The position numbers and the translations under genes are program-made. A stretch of DNA of 64,000 bases from UBA7434 sp042090785 (GTDB lineage: Bacteria; Pseudomonadota; Gammaproteobacteria; Pseudomonadales; UBA7434): positions 1 through 64,000 of the forward strand of contig JBELIP010000002.1 of assembly GCA_042090785.1 (NCBI GenBank). The letters are read 5' to 3'. Every line of letters begins with the position of its first letter. Within the stretch, counting starts at the first letter, position 1. Below the pieces are notes generated by a model, which had not been told where the DNA came from, ran no database searches, and saw only the letters and a program-made list of their open reading frames with translations. This document shows positions 1 to 8,112 of this stretch, piece after piece.

Positions 1-53
1 CATTATGGTTGTAACTTATGATAAGAGAAGAGATGAATACCCCTCTCATTCAA

Positions 54-1634
54 CTACTCCCACTCAATCGTCGCTGGCGGCTTACTCGATACGTCATACG
101 CTACACGCGACACATCTTCAATCTCATTAATAATACGGTTTGACACTTTCTCAAGTAACTCATAAGGCAAATGCGCCCAGCGAGCGGTCATAAAATCAAT
201 CGTCTCAACCGCACGCAATGCAATAACCCATTCGTAACGGCGTGCATCACCCACTACACCAACCGACTTAACCGGTACAAAAACTGCAAACGCCTGACTG
301 GTTTTTTGATACCAACCTGAGTTATGCAATTCTTCAATAAAAATAGCATCGGCTTCGCGCAAAATATCAGCATACTCTTTTTTAACTTCGCCAAGAATGC
401 GCACACCTAAACCAGGCCCTGGAAACGGATGACGATAAACCATATCGTGCGGCAGACCTAACTCAACACCAATTTTACGCACTTCATCTTTAAATAATTC
501 ACGCAGTGGCTCAACCAGTTTAAGCGCCATATCATCGGGTAAACCACCAACATTATGATGCGATTTTATAACATGCGCTTTACCGGTTTTTGATGCCGCT
601 GACTCAATAACATCAGGGTAAATAGTCCCTTGGGCAAGAAACTGCACGTTATCAATCTTCTGCGATTCCTCATCAAATACTTCAATAAAAGTGTTACCAA
701 TAATTTTGCGCTTTTTCTCTGGGTCGCTTTCGCCAATTAAGCCACCTAAAAACTTGTCTTGCGCGTTAGCACGAATAACTTTAACGCCCATATTATTGGC
801 GAACATTTCCATCACCATATCGCCTTCATTTTTGCGCAACAAACCGTTATCCACAAAAACACAGGTCAACTGATCACCAATGGCTTTATGCAGTAACGCA
901 GCCACTACTGATGAATCAACACCGCCAGATAAACCAAGCAACACATGACTATTGCCAACCTGCTCTCGCACTCGAGCAATTTGATCATCAATAATGGCAG
1001 CTGGCGTCCACAATGGCTGACAAGCACAAATCTCTAACGCAAAATGTTTAAACATGCGTTCGCCTTGCAAGGTATGCGTTACCTCAGGGTGAAACTGAAT
1101 GCCATAGAATTGTTTTTCTTCGTTCGCCATACCTGCAATTGGGCATGAAGGCGTAGAAGCCATTAACTCAAAACCTTCAGGCATAGCGACAACTTTATCG
1201 CCATGACTCATCCACACGTCAAGTAATGACTCGCCATCATTACCCACATGGTCTTTAATATCACGCAGCAGTGCGTTTTCTGATGCCACTTTAATTTGCG
1301 CATAACCAAATTCACGGACATCAGAGTTAGCCACCTTACCGCCTAACTGGCTAGCCATGGTTTGCATGCCGTAGCAAATACCTAAAATAGGCAAACCCAT
1401 CTCAAATAAACCTTCGGGGGCGCGAGGCGCATTATCGCCATCGGTTACCGACTCTGGACCGCCAGAAAGAATAATACCGCGCGGATTAAACGCACGTATT
1501 TCTTCTTCGCTAATATCCCAAGCACGAATTTCGGAGAACACACCAATTTCACGAATACGTCGCGCAATTAATTGCGTGTACTGCGAACCGAAATCGAGAA
1601 TAAGAATACTTTGGCTTTGAATATCTGAACTCAT
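54..1634 (-). CDS. guaA: GMP synthase (glutamine-hydrolysing)
   Basis: Converts XMP to GMP using glutamine and ATP, the last step of guanine nucleotide synthesis in the cytosol. At 526 aa it has the usual family length. The N-terminal class I glutaminase carries the nucleophile motif GICYGMQ near residue 87 and a FHPE His/Glu pair near residue 180. The ATP-pyrophosphatase P-loop SGGVDSS lies near residue 235, and the C-terminal dimerisation domain ends in the family-typical IEWE. The start ATG follows a weak AGG. It lies 91 nt downstream of guaB, but a terminator hairpin sits between them, so guaA may be partly uncoupled. No convincing terminator is seen in the remaining 53 nt to the window edge. 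Confidence 0.97.
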   Translation of the reverse strand: MSSDIQSQSILILDFGSQYTQLIARRIREIGVFSEIRAWDISEEEIRAFNPRGIILSGGPESVTDGDNAPRAPEGLFEMGLPILGICYGMQTMASQLGGKVANSDVREFGYAQIKVASENALLRDIKDHVGNDGESLLDVWMSHGDKVVAMPEGFELMASTPSCPIAGMANEEKQFYGIQFHPEVTHTLQGERMFKHFALEICACQPLWTPAAIIDDQIARVREQVGNSHVLLGLSGGVDSSVVAALLHKAIGDQLTCVFVDNGLLRKNEGDMVMEMFANNMGVKVIRANAQDKFLGGLIGESDPEKKRKIIGNTFIEVFDEESQKIDNVQFLAQGTIYPDVIESAASKTGKAHVIKSHHNVGGLPDDMALKLVEPLRELFKDEVRKIGVELGLPHDMVYRHPFPGPGLGVRILGEVKKEYADILREADAIFIEELHNSGWYQKTSQAFAVFVPVKSVGVVGDARRYEWVIALRAVETIDFMTARWAHLPYELLEKVSNRIINEIEDVSRVAYDVSSKPPATIEWE

Positions 1635-1672
1635 GATGACCTAACACTTATTAAGAAAATGAAAATTTAAAT

Positions 1673-1695
1673 AAAAAACGGCGCAAACTGCGCCG
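1673..1695 (-). terminator. Intrinsic terminator between guaB and guaA
   Basis: On the minus strand a perfect 7-bp stem (CGGCGCA with TGCGCCG, 3-nt loop) is followed by a six-T run. It lies after guaB and before guaA in the direction of transcription, so it should attenuate read-through into guaA. Confidence 0.75.
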
Positions 1696-1725
1696 CTATT
1701 TTTAACTGTTAGCTGTTAAAAAAAA

Positions 1726-3192
1726 CTATTGAACAGGATAGTTCGGCGCTTCTTTAGTGATGCTAACATCGTGAACGTGGCTTTCACTCATGCCCGCCGC
1801 AGTCACTTTGACAAACTTAGGTACGGTGCGCATTTTTTCAATATCAACACAGCCGGTATAACCCATAGACGATTGCAGACCACCCACTAGCTGCGCAACA
1901 ATACGATTAACCGGGCCTTTATAAGCAACACGACCTTCAATACCCTCAGGCACTAACTTCTCAGTACCCGCACTGGCATCTTGGAAATAGCGATCACTAG
2001 AACCCTGCTTCTGCGCCATTGCGCCAATAGATCCCATGCCACGGTAAGCTTTGTAAGTTCGACCTTGGTATAACTCAACTTCGCCTGGCGCTTCTTCGGT
2101 ACCCGCGAGCAAGCTACCAATCATAATACAATGCGCACCGGCCACTATCGCTTTAGAAATATCGCCAGAAAAACGAATACCGCCATCGGCAATAACCGGC
2201 ACCTTACCTTTTAACGCCTCAACCACTTCTGAAATAGCAGTAATTTGAGGAACACCCACACCAGTGACGATACGAGTAGTACAAATTGACCCAGGGCCAA
2301 TACCGACTTTAACCGCATCTGCACCCGCTTTAACAAGTGCCAATGCTGCAGCACCCGTTGCGATATTGCCACCAACCACTTGCGTATCGGGATAATGCTT
2401 TTTAATCCAGCTAACGCGATCTAACACATTTTTTGAATGGCCATGCGCAGTATCAACAATAATAACGTCAACCCCTGCATCAATTAACGAACCAACACGC
2501 TCTTCAGTATCGCCACCAACACCAACAGCTGCACCCACACGCAATTGACCCGACTCATCTTTACAAGCATTAGGAAAGCGCTGTGCTAAATCTAAATCTT
2601 TTACCGTAATCATGCCGCAAAGCTGAAAGTCATCATTAACGACTAACACTTTTTCTATGCGGTTTTCATGCAACACCTGTTTAACTTGTTCAGGTGGCGT
2701 GCCCTCTTTAACGGTAACTAAACGATCTTTCGGTGTCATGATGGATGAAATTTTAGCGTCGAGATCGGCTTCATAGCGAACATCACGGCTAGTCACAATA
2801 CCGACTAGGTTGCCATTTTCCATTACTGGAACACCAGAAATATTATGCTGTTGCTTAATGTTTAATAGCTCACTGACTAAAGCATTGGCCTCAATCGTAA
2901 TGGGGTCACGAACCACACCGCTTTCAAATTTCTTTACCGCGCGTACTTCTCGCGTTTGCTCATCGACCGACATATTTTTATGCACAATACCTATGCCGCC
3001 AGCTTGTGCCAGTGCAATGGCTAATCGTGACTCGGTGACGGTATCCATGGCCGATGAAACCAATGGTATATTAAGATGAATTTTATTCGTCAATTTAGTC
3101 TGCATATTGACATCACGCGCAACTATTTCTGAATAATCGGGTAGTAATAGCACATCATCAAATGTCAGTGCTTCGTAAGCAATTCGTGGCAT
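1726..3192 (-). CDS. guaB: Inosine-5'-monophosphate dehydrogenase
   Basis: Oxidises IMP to XMP with NAD+, the committed step to guanine nucleotides. The 488-aa protein is a TIM barrel interrupted by a CBS-pair regulatory module at about residues 95-205. The catalytic loop GPGSICTTR (Cys near residue 303) and the flap motif YRGMGS are visible. An AGGA lies 9 nt before the ATG. It is the first gene of the guaB-guaA pair and is divergent from xseA across a 168-nt spacer that should hold both promoters. Confidence 0.97.
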   Translation of the reverse strand: MPRIAYEALTFDDVLLLPDYSEIVARDVNMQTKLTNKIHLNIPLVSSAMDTVTESRLAIALAQAGGIGIVHKNMSVDEQTREVRAVKKFESGVVRDPITIEANALVSELLNIKQQHNISGVPVMENGNLVGIVTSRDVRYEADLDAKISSIMTPKDRLVTVKEGTPPEQVKQVLHENRIEKVLVVNDDFQLCGMITVKDLDLAQRFPNACKDESGQLRVGAAVGVGGDTEERVGSLIDAGVDVIIVDTAHGHSKNVLDRVSWIKKHYPDTQVVGGNIATGAAALALVKAGADAVKVGIGPGSICTTRIVTGVGVPQITAISEVVEALKGKVPVIADGGIRFSGDISKAIVAGAHCIMIGSLLAGTEEAPGEVELYQGRTYKAYRGMGSIGAMAQKQGSSDRYFQDASAGTEKLVPEGIEGRVAYKGPVNRIVAQLVGGLQSSMGYTGCVDIEKMRTVPKFVKVTAAGMSESHVHDVSITKEAPNYPVQ

Positions 3193-3360
3193 AAACCAGC
3201 GTCCTGTTAATAATTGCTGATCCGGTCGTTAATACCCGGCTCTCATTAAGCAATCATGTGTGTGATAGGTGCAGTAATTAATCGGCTGATACCGCCAAAG
3301 AACGATAGCCAGCCAGTATTACTGAGCCGAGCATTATAAAGCCGCAAAGCACTCCGGTAA

Positions 3361-4830
3361 ATGGGAAAACTGGCATCAATGGCCTATGACGCATACAATT
3401 CCATCATGAGCTACCCACCTGCCGACATCGATCAAAACACCACCGCTAACAAGCCTATTTTGAGTGTATCCGACCTCAATCAGCAGGCGCGAAGCTGTCT
3501 CGAAAGTCAATTTAGTGGTGTTCAAGTCGAAGGAGAGATATCTGGCCTTCTAAAGCATCGCTCAGGACACTGGTATTTCACCTTAAAAGACGATGAAGGT
3601 GAACTGCGCGCAGCCATGTTTAGTTTTAAAAATAAAGCCGTCCGCTTTAACCCTGAAGATGGCCAGCAGGTCGTTCTAACCGGTAAGCTTAGCCTCTATG
3701 CACCGCGTGGTAGCTATCAATTTATTGCCGAGCGCATGGCTCCAGCGGGTATTGGTCAATTACAGCGCGAGTTCGAAATTCTTAAGCGCGACCTTGAAAA
3801 ACAAGGCTTATTCGACCCTGCTCACAAACAAGCGCTACCCGACTTTCCACGCCAAGTCGCCATTATCACCTCACCACAGGGCGCGGCTATTCGAGATATC
3901 CAAACCACTTTTGCACGACGCTTTAGCGGCATTCAACTGATTGTTATTCCTGTTGCGGTACAAGGTGATGACGCAGCCCAAGCCATTGCCGATGCCATCG
4001 ACACGGCTAACAATTGGTCGAAAGACAACCAACCCGATACTGGAGCAAGAACAAGCTCGGCAATCACCCCTAGCAATGTCAGACCTGACGCCATTGTTGT
4101 GGGCCGTGGTGGCGGTTCGATTGAAGATTTATGGGCATTTAACGAAGCGGTTGTAGCGCAGGCTATTTATCGCAGCAAGCTACCCGTTATAAGCGCCGTT
4201 GGGCACGAAACGGATACCACCATCGCCGATTTTGTCGCTGATGTTCGTGCAGCGACACCAACAGCCGCAGCAGAATTACTCAGCCCTGATCGTCAGGGGC
4301 TATTGCAGCGCGTCCAACACTTTGCTGCACGATTAAACAATCATATTAATTATGAAATTAATCATGCCAGAGTACAGCTTCAATCATTGGCTAAGCGGGT
4401 TAAGCATCCCAGTTATCAATTAACGCAACACGCTCAGCGGCTGGATCAGCTTGATAGTGATATGCAGCGCGCGCTGAGTTATCGTCTTGAGCGCAGTCGA
4501 GAGCAAATTCAGCAATTGCAGCAGCGTCTTTATTTAGCGGCGCCTGATAAATTAATTACGCACTGGCATAAACAAACCTTGCAGCTTGAGGAGAGAATGG
4601 TGCGCAGTATGCGAAGCCAGTTGAATGATCGTCAGCAGCATTGGCGGCATGTGGTGGAGACTTTGAATGTTGTTAGCCCACTGGCGACACTAAAGCGCGG
4701 CTATGCCATTGTGGAGAATGATAAGGGGAATATTGTGCGTTCGCAGCAGGATGTTAATGTGGGTGATGCTATTACTGCTCGGCTTGGTGATGGTGGTATT
4801 GTTTGTACGGTTGATGCTAAAAAGGCTTGA
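3361..4830 (+). CDS. xseA: Exodeoxyribonuclease VII large subunit
   Basis: Large subunit of the bidirectional single-strand exonuclease ExoVII. The N-terminal OB-fold begins at the family-typical LSVSDLNQQ near residue 34. The nuclease domain contains GRGGGSIEDLW and a GHETDTTI motif, followed by a long Gln/Arg-rich coiled coil and a C-terminal segment with LKRGYAI. Length (489 aa) is normal. The start is uncertain: the ATG at 3361 lacks a clear ribosome site, and Met16 (position 3406) is an alternative. No xseB lies nearby. Confidence 0.93.
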   Translation: MGKLASMAYDAYNSIMSYPPADIDQNTTANKPILSVSDLNQQARSCLESQFSGVQVEGEISGLLKHRSGHWYFTLKDDEGELRAAMFSFKNKAVRFNPEDGQQVVLTGKLSLYAPRGSYQFIAERMAPAGIGQLQREFEILKRDLEKQGLFDPAHKQALPDFPRQVAIITSPQGAAIRDIQTTFARRFSGIQLIVIPVAVQGDDAAQAIADAIDTANNWSKDNQPDTGARTSSAITPSNVRPDAIVVGRGGGSIEDLWAFNEAVVAQAIYRSKLPVISAVGHETDTTIADFVADVRAATPTAAAELLSPDRQGLLQRVQHFAARLNNHINYEINHARVQLQSLAKRVKHPSYQLTQHAQRLDQLDSDMQRALSYRLERSREQIQQLQQRLYLAAPDKLITHWHKQTLQLEERMVRSMRSQLNDRQQHWRHVVETLNVVSPLATLKRGYAIVENDKGNIVRSQQDVNVGDAITARLGDGGIVCTVDAKKA

Positions 4831-4881
4831 TTTTAGGTGTTTTAAGAAACCTTGCCTGGGGTTGTGTTCACAGTCAAAGTC

Positions 4882-4910
4882 AAAACCGTCGGACCACCCC
4901 CGACGGTTTT
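4882..4910 (+). terminator. Terminator after xseA
   Basis: A perfect 11-bp inverted repeat (AAAACCGTCGG with CCGACGGTTTT, 7-nt loop) begins 52 nt after the xseA stop. Its A- and T-rich outer ends would allow function in either direction. Confidence 0.7.
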
Positions 4911-4950
4911 GAGTGTGATCTCTTGACCTTGACCTTTCAACCCAAACAAA

Positions 4951-4975
4951 AAAAAGCCCCGCAACTGCAGGGCTT
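4951..4975 (-). terminator. Terminator of the CRP-type regulator gene
   Basis: On the minus strand an AAGCCC/GGGCTT stem is followed by a long T run (the A run at about 4947-4955 on the plus strand). It lies 46 nt past the stop of the regulator. Confidence 0.7.
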
Positions 4976-5020
4976 CCATAACTCACAAACCAACCATCAA
5001 TCCAAAGAACAATCCAGCCA

Positions 5021-5671
5021 CTAATAATTAGCCGGCAAACGACGATGAATCACAATATGACGATTCTCAAAACTAATATAACCACCAATCGTCAAATCCT
5101 TAAGAATTCTTGCCACCATTTCGCGCGAAGCACCCACACGATCAGCAATATCCTGTTGAGTTAACTTCTCCTCAACATAAAACTCGTCATTACGCTCGGT
5201 AGCTAAACTATTAAGCACTTTAGTCACCCGACCATAAACATCTTGCAAGGCCAAACTCTTCACTTTCTCAGTCAATGCACGAACACGACGAGTAATATTA
5301 CGAATTAACGTCTTAGCAATATTCGGGTGCAAATCCAACACCTGATTAAAGTCCTGTTTGTAGATAATGCAGAAATCGGCTTTTTCCATGGTGCGGACCG
5401 AAGCTGAACGTCGATCGTCATCTAAAAGCGCCAATTCACCAAAATAATCACCGCCACCGAGCGTATTCATAATGAATTCTTTGCCGTTCTTATCACTGCA
5501 GTAAACTTTAACCTTACCCGACTCAATGACGTATAAAGAATCAGCAACGTCGTTCTCATTGATAATCACTGTGTTTTTAGGATAGCTTCTGCGAATACTG
5601 GATTCTTCTAAAGCGGCCAACTCCGCATCGGACAGGCCAGAAAAAATTTCAACGCTTTTCAACACACTCAC
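5021..5671 (-). CDS. CRP/FNR-family transcriptional regulator
   Basis: 216-aa cyclic-nucleotide-type regulator. The N-terminal beta-roll has a phosphate-binding cassette with GEL (Glu79) and RSA (Arg88-Ser89), which matches the ribose-phosphate contacts of E. coli CRP. The C-helix runs to about residue 140, and a winged HTH occupies about 168-195. The recognition helix SREMVARIL keeps the Arg/Glu/Arg pattern of CRP, so a TGTGA-like half-site is plausible. At the two C-helix positions equal to CRP Thr127-Ser128 the protein has Leu133-Thr134, so ligand choice may differ. The start is GTG, with GGAG 9 nt upstream. The gene is divergent from a nucleotide cyclase operon, which suggests that the two form a synthesis/sensing pair. 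It has no FNR cysteine cluster. Confidence 0.88.
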   Translation of the reverse strand: MSVLKSVEIFSGLSDAELAALEESSIRRSYPKNTVIINENDVADSLYVIESGKVKVYCSDKNGKEFIMNTLGGGDYFGELALLDDDRRSASVRTMEKADFCIIYKQDFNQVLDLHPNIAKTLIRNITRRVRALTEKVKSLALQDVYGRVTKVLNSLATERNDEFYVEEKLTQQDIADRVGASREMVARILKDLTIGGYISFENRHIVIHRRLPANY

Positions 5672-6019
5672 TATGGTTATCTCCGCAAGATTTTAACAAT
5701 CAGTTTTTTGACGACAAATTTCTATTCTATTTATATCTTTTGCTCTGTCATATATCTAGTTTTTTGGCCCATATCTCAGTATCTTTAAGTCAGATATCGA
5801 TAAAGAGAAGGTAAAACCCTCTAAGCCAAATTTTGACATGCAATTCTCGACGATTTCGCCCTGTCTTTTCAAGGCAATACCGAGAAAACGGAGCAAATAT
5901 AGCACTTTAATTTCATCCCTCAAAATAAACTCTCACTTTTATTCAAGAAAGGCAGTAATTTATCCAAAATCGTCACCCTTTGATCAAAATTTCCTTGCTG
6001 AATGGCTATTTAATAGCTT
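5672..6019. other. Long divergent intergenic region
   Basis: A+T-rich spacer between the CRP-type regulator and the cyclase operon. An open frame at 5838-6023 has no ribosome site and no protein-like character. No clear TGTGA-N6-TCACA operator was found by eye. The long spacer leaves room for regulatory sites that could not be resolved. Confidence 0.4.
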
Positions 6020-6047
6020 TTGAAACCATTCGCTATAACGCTATACT
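6020..6047 (+). promoter_or_regulatory. Candidate sigma-70 promoter of the cyclase operon
   Basis: TTGAAA at 6020-6025, then 16 nt, then TATACT at 6042-6047. Each box matches five of six consensus bases. The predicted start is near 6054, giving a leader of about 105 nt before the ATG at 6160. Confidence 0.5.
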
Positions 6048-6159
6048 AACGCCCTTTCACCTAATAGCTTTAACAATACTAACTATAGGTGCCACAATAA
6101 CTGCTCTTAAATAAAGCCAATATCTATGATTGGCCAATATACCACTGGAATACGCGTAC

Positions 6160-7725
6160 ATGAGTAATGTTGTGCCCACACGCGAACTGGTTCGTTTACA
6201 AGGCCTTCAAGTTAAGGTCGGTCAGTTATTGGTTAAAAATAAGTTAAGTGAAATGCTAAAAGACGATTTAAACCGTCTTTACGATGCTCTTGAGCTCAGT
6301 GTTGCTAAATTAGACGATCTCAACTTACAGGGCATTCCTCTCGATAGTATCGATAGCGTAGAAATTCGCCACGATATCCGTAATGCCATTGGCATTACCA
6401 AAGGCTACGCCGAACTCATAAAAGATACCGCCGAAGAACCTAGCGCAACACTGAGTAACCTGCTCGACAAAATCATGCTTTGGTCAGCTAAGACCATCTC
6501 TACCTTAGAGCGAACGCGACGCAAGCAAACCGATAGCAACCTGTTCGCAATGACCGCGCTCAAACCACAGCATTCAGATCATCGTGGCCATATTCTTATT
6601 CTCGACGATGAACCCGCTAATCGCGAACTCTTATCTCGGCATATTCAGCAACTGGGCTTAGAAACCTTTGCCTGCGCTACTGCCGACGAAGCCTATGATG
6701 TATTGCGCAACAATGATATCGATCTCATCCTACTCGACCTTATTATGCCTGGCGTTAGCGGCCATGAAGTGCTCGCCGATCTAAAGGCTTCACAACTGTG
6801 GCGCGCCATACCCGTTATTATTATCTCCGGCCTCAGCGATCAAGAAGAAGTCATTAAATGTATTCAAGCTGGCGCCGATGATTATTTGCAAAAACCATTC
6901 AATAAAGTATTACTGCAAGCACGCTTGCATGCGGGGCTTAATCGCAAACGCTGGGTCGATAAAGAGCGCGACCTGAGTAACGAACTCGAAAAGAGTCATC
7001 GGTTTATTAAGAATACTTTTGGTCGTTATCTATCAACAGAAATTGTCTCTAAGCTACTCGACAAACCAGACGGCTTAGATATGGGCGGCCAATTGCAAAC
7101 CGTGAGTATATTAATGGCTGATATCCGCGGCTTCACAACAATTAGTGAATCATTGCCGCCACAAAAAGTGGTCAAAGTGCTCAACAACTACCTTGGCACC
7201 ATGGCCGATATCATTATGACCCACGATGGCACTGTAGATGAGTTTATTGGCGACGCCATACTCGCCCTATTCGGCGCACCAGTCGCTAAAGCCGATGATA
7301 GTGACAGAGCCATTGCCTGCGCACTCGCCATGCAAGCCGAAATGGATGCTATTAACGAAAGAAATATCGCCGAAGGGCTGCCGAGTATTAAAATTGGTAT
7401 AGGCATCAATACTGGCGAAGTTGTCGCCGGTAACATCGGCTCAATTAAACGTGCAAAATACGGCGTGGTTGGTCATGCAGTTAATGTTACCTCAAGAGTA
7501 GAAGACCAAACACAACCCGGCGAAATACTCGTAGCACAGTCAACACTCGACCATTGCAATCTCAGCCTTAAAACCGGCAGAGCGCTTAGGCTGCAACCCA
7601 AAGGAGTTAAAGAAACCATAAGTGTTACCGCTATCAACGGCATAAATAGCAATGATGATGTCGTATCGAATAGCAGCGCATCTAACGATGACAAGTCTAA
7701 CGAAAACAATAAGGCGAACTTATGA
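6160..7725 (+). CDS. Response-regulator class III nucleotide cyclase
   Basis: 521 aa with domains in this order: a helical N-terminus with an H-box-like segment (His71 in RHDIRNAIG), a receiver domain (about 144-260; acidic pair DDE, phospho-acceptor Asp193, Ser223, Lys245), a linker helix, and a class III adenylate/guanylate cyclase domain (about 310-470). The metal-binding aspartates are Asp321 and Asp365, and the transition-state Asn442/Arg446 pair (N-x3-R) is intact, so it should be active. The two substrate-choosing positions are Glu361 (in DEFIGD) and His439 (in VVGHAVN), not the Lys/Asp of typical adenylyl cyclases. The ATG is preferred over an in-frame TTG at 6130; neither has a strong ribosome site. 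It overlaps the next gene by 4 nt. Confidence 0.88.
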   Translation: MSNVVPTRELVRLQGLQVKVGQLLVKNKLSEMLKDDLNRLYDALELSVAKLDDLNLQGIPLDSIDSVEIRHDIRNAIGITKGYAELIKDTAEEPSATLSNLLDKIMLWSAKTISTLERTRRKQTDSNLFAMTALKPQHSDHRGHILILDDEPANRELLSRHIQQLGLETFACATADEAYDVLRNNDIDLILLDLIMPGVSGHEVLADLKASQLWRAIPVIIISGLSDQEEVIKCIQAGADDYLQKPFNKVLLQARLHAGLNRKRWVDKERDLSNELEKSHRFIKNTFGRYLSTEIVSKLLDKPDGLDMGGQLQTVSILMADIRGFTTISESLPPQKVVKVLNNYLGTMADIIMTHDGTVDEFIGDAILALFGAPVAKADDSDRAIACALAMQAEMDAINERNIAEGLPSIKIGIGINTGEVVAGNIGSIKRAKYGVVGHAVNVTSRVEDQTQPGEILVAQSTLDHCNLSLKTGRALRLQPKGVKETISVTAINGINSNDDVVSNSSASNDDKSNENNKANL

Positions 7726-8087
7726 CTCGCATCCTTTTAGTTGAAGACAACGAAATGAATCGCGATATGTTAACGCGACGTTTAGAGCGAAAAGGTTTTA
7801 CTATTGAAGCCGCTGGTGATGGCGAAGAAGCCCTCAAGAAAATAGCTGCATCACAACCCGACCTCGTTTTAATGGATATGAATTTACCCATATTAAACGG
7901 CTGGGCAACTTGTCGTGAATTGCGCGCCAACCCTGCGACACAGACGCTACCTATTATTGCACTCACAGCGCACGCCATGGCCGAAGATGAACAAAAAGCA
8001 CGAGCAGCTGGCTGTGATGACTACACAACCAAACCGATTGATTTTCCTTTGCTGCTCGCCAAAATTGATAAACTACTGTCCTCTTAA
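7722..8087 (+). CDS. CheY-like single-domain response regulator
   Basis: 121 aa and only a receiver domain: acidic pair Glu8-Asp9, phospho-acceptor Asp52, Thr82 and Lys104 are all present, so it should be phosphorylatable. There is no output domain. It starts in an ATGA overlap with the cyclase stop and is followed 25 nt later by the hybrid kinase. It probably shuttles phosphate between the kinase and the cyclase receiver or competes for it; that role is inferred from position. Confidence 0.9.
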   Translation: MTRILLVEDNEMNRDMLTRRLERKGFTIEAAGDGEEALKKIAASQPDLVLMDMNLPILNGWATCRELRANPATQTLPIIALTAHAMAEDEQKARAAGCDDYTTKPIDFPLLLAKIDKLLSS

Positions 8088-8112
8088 CGACTAATAAACG
8101 GATACACATTTT

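Noticed and set aside
5838..6023. 61-codon frame upstream of the cyclase
   Set aside because: No ribosome site, low-complexity translation, and it overlaps the likely promoter.
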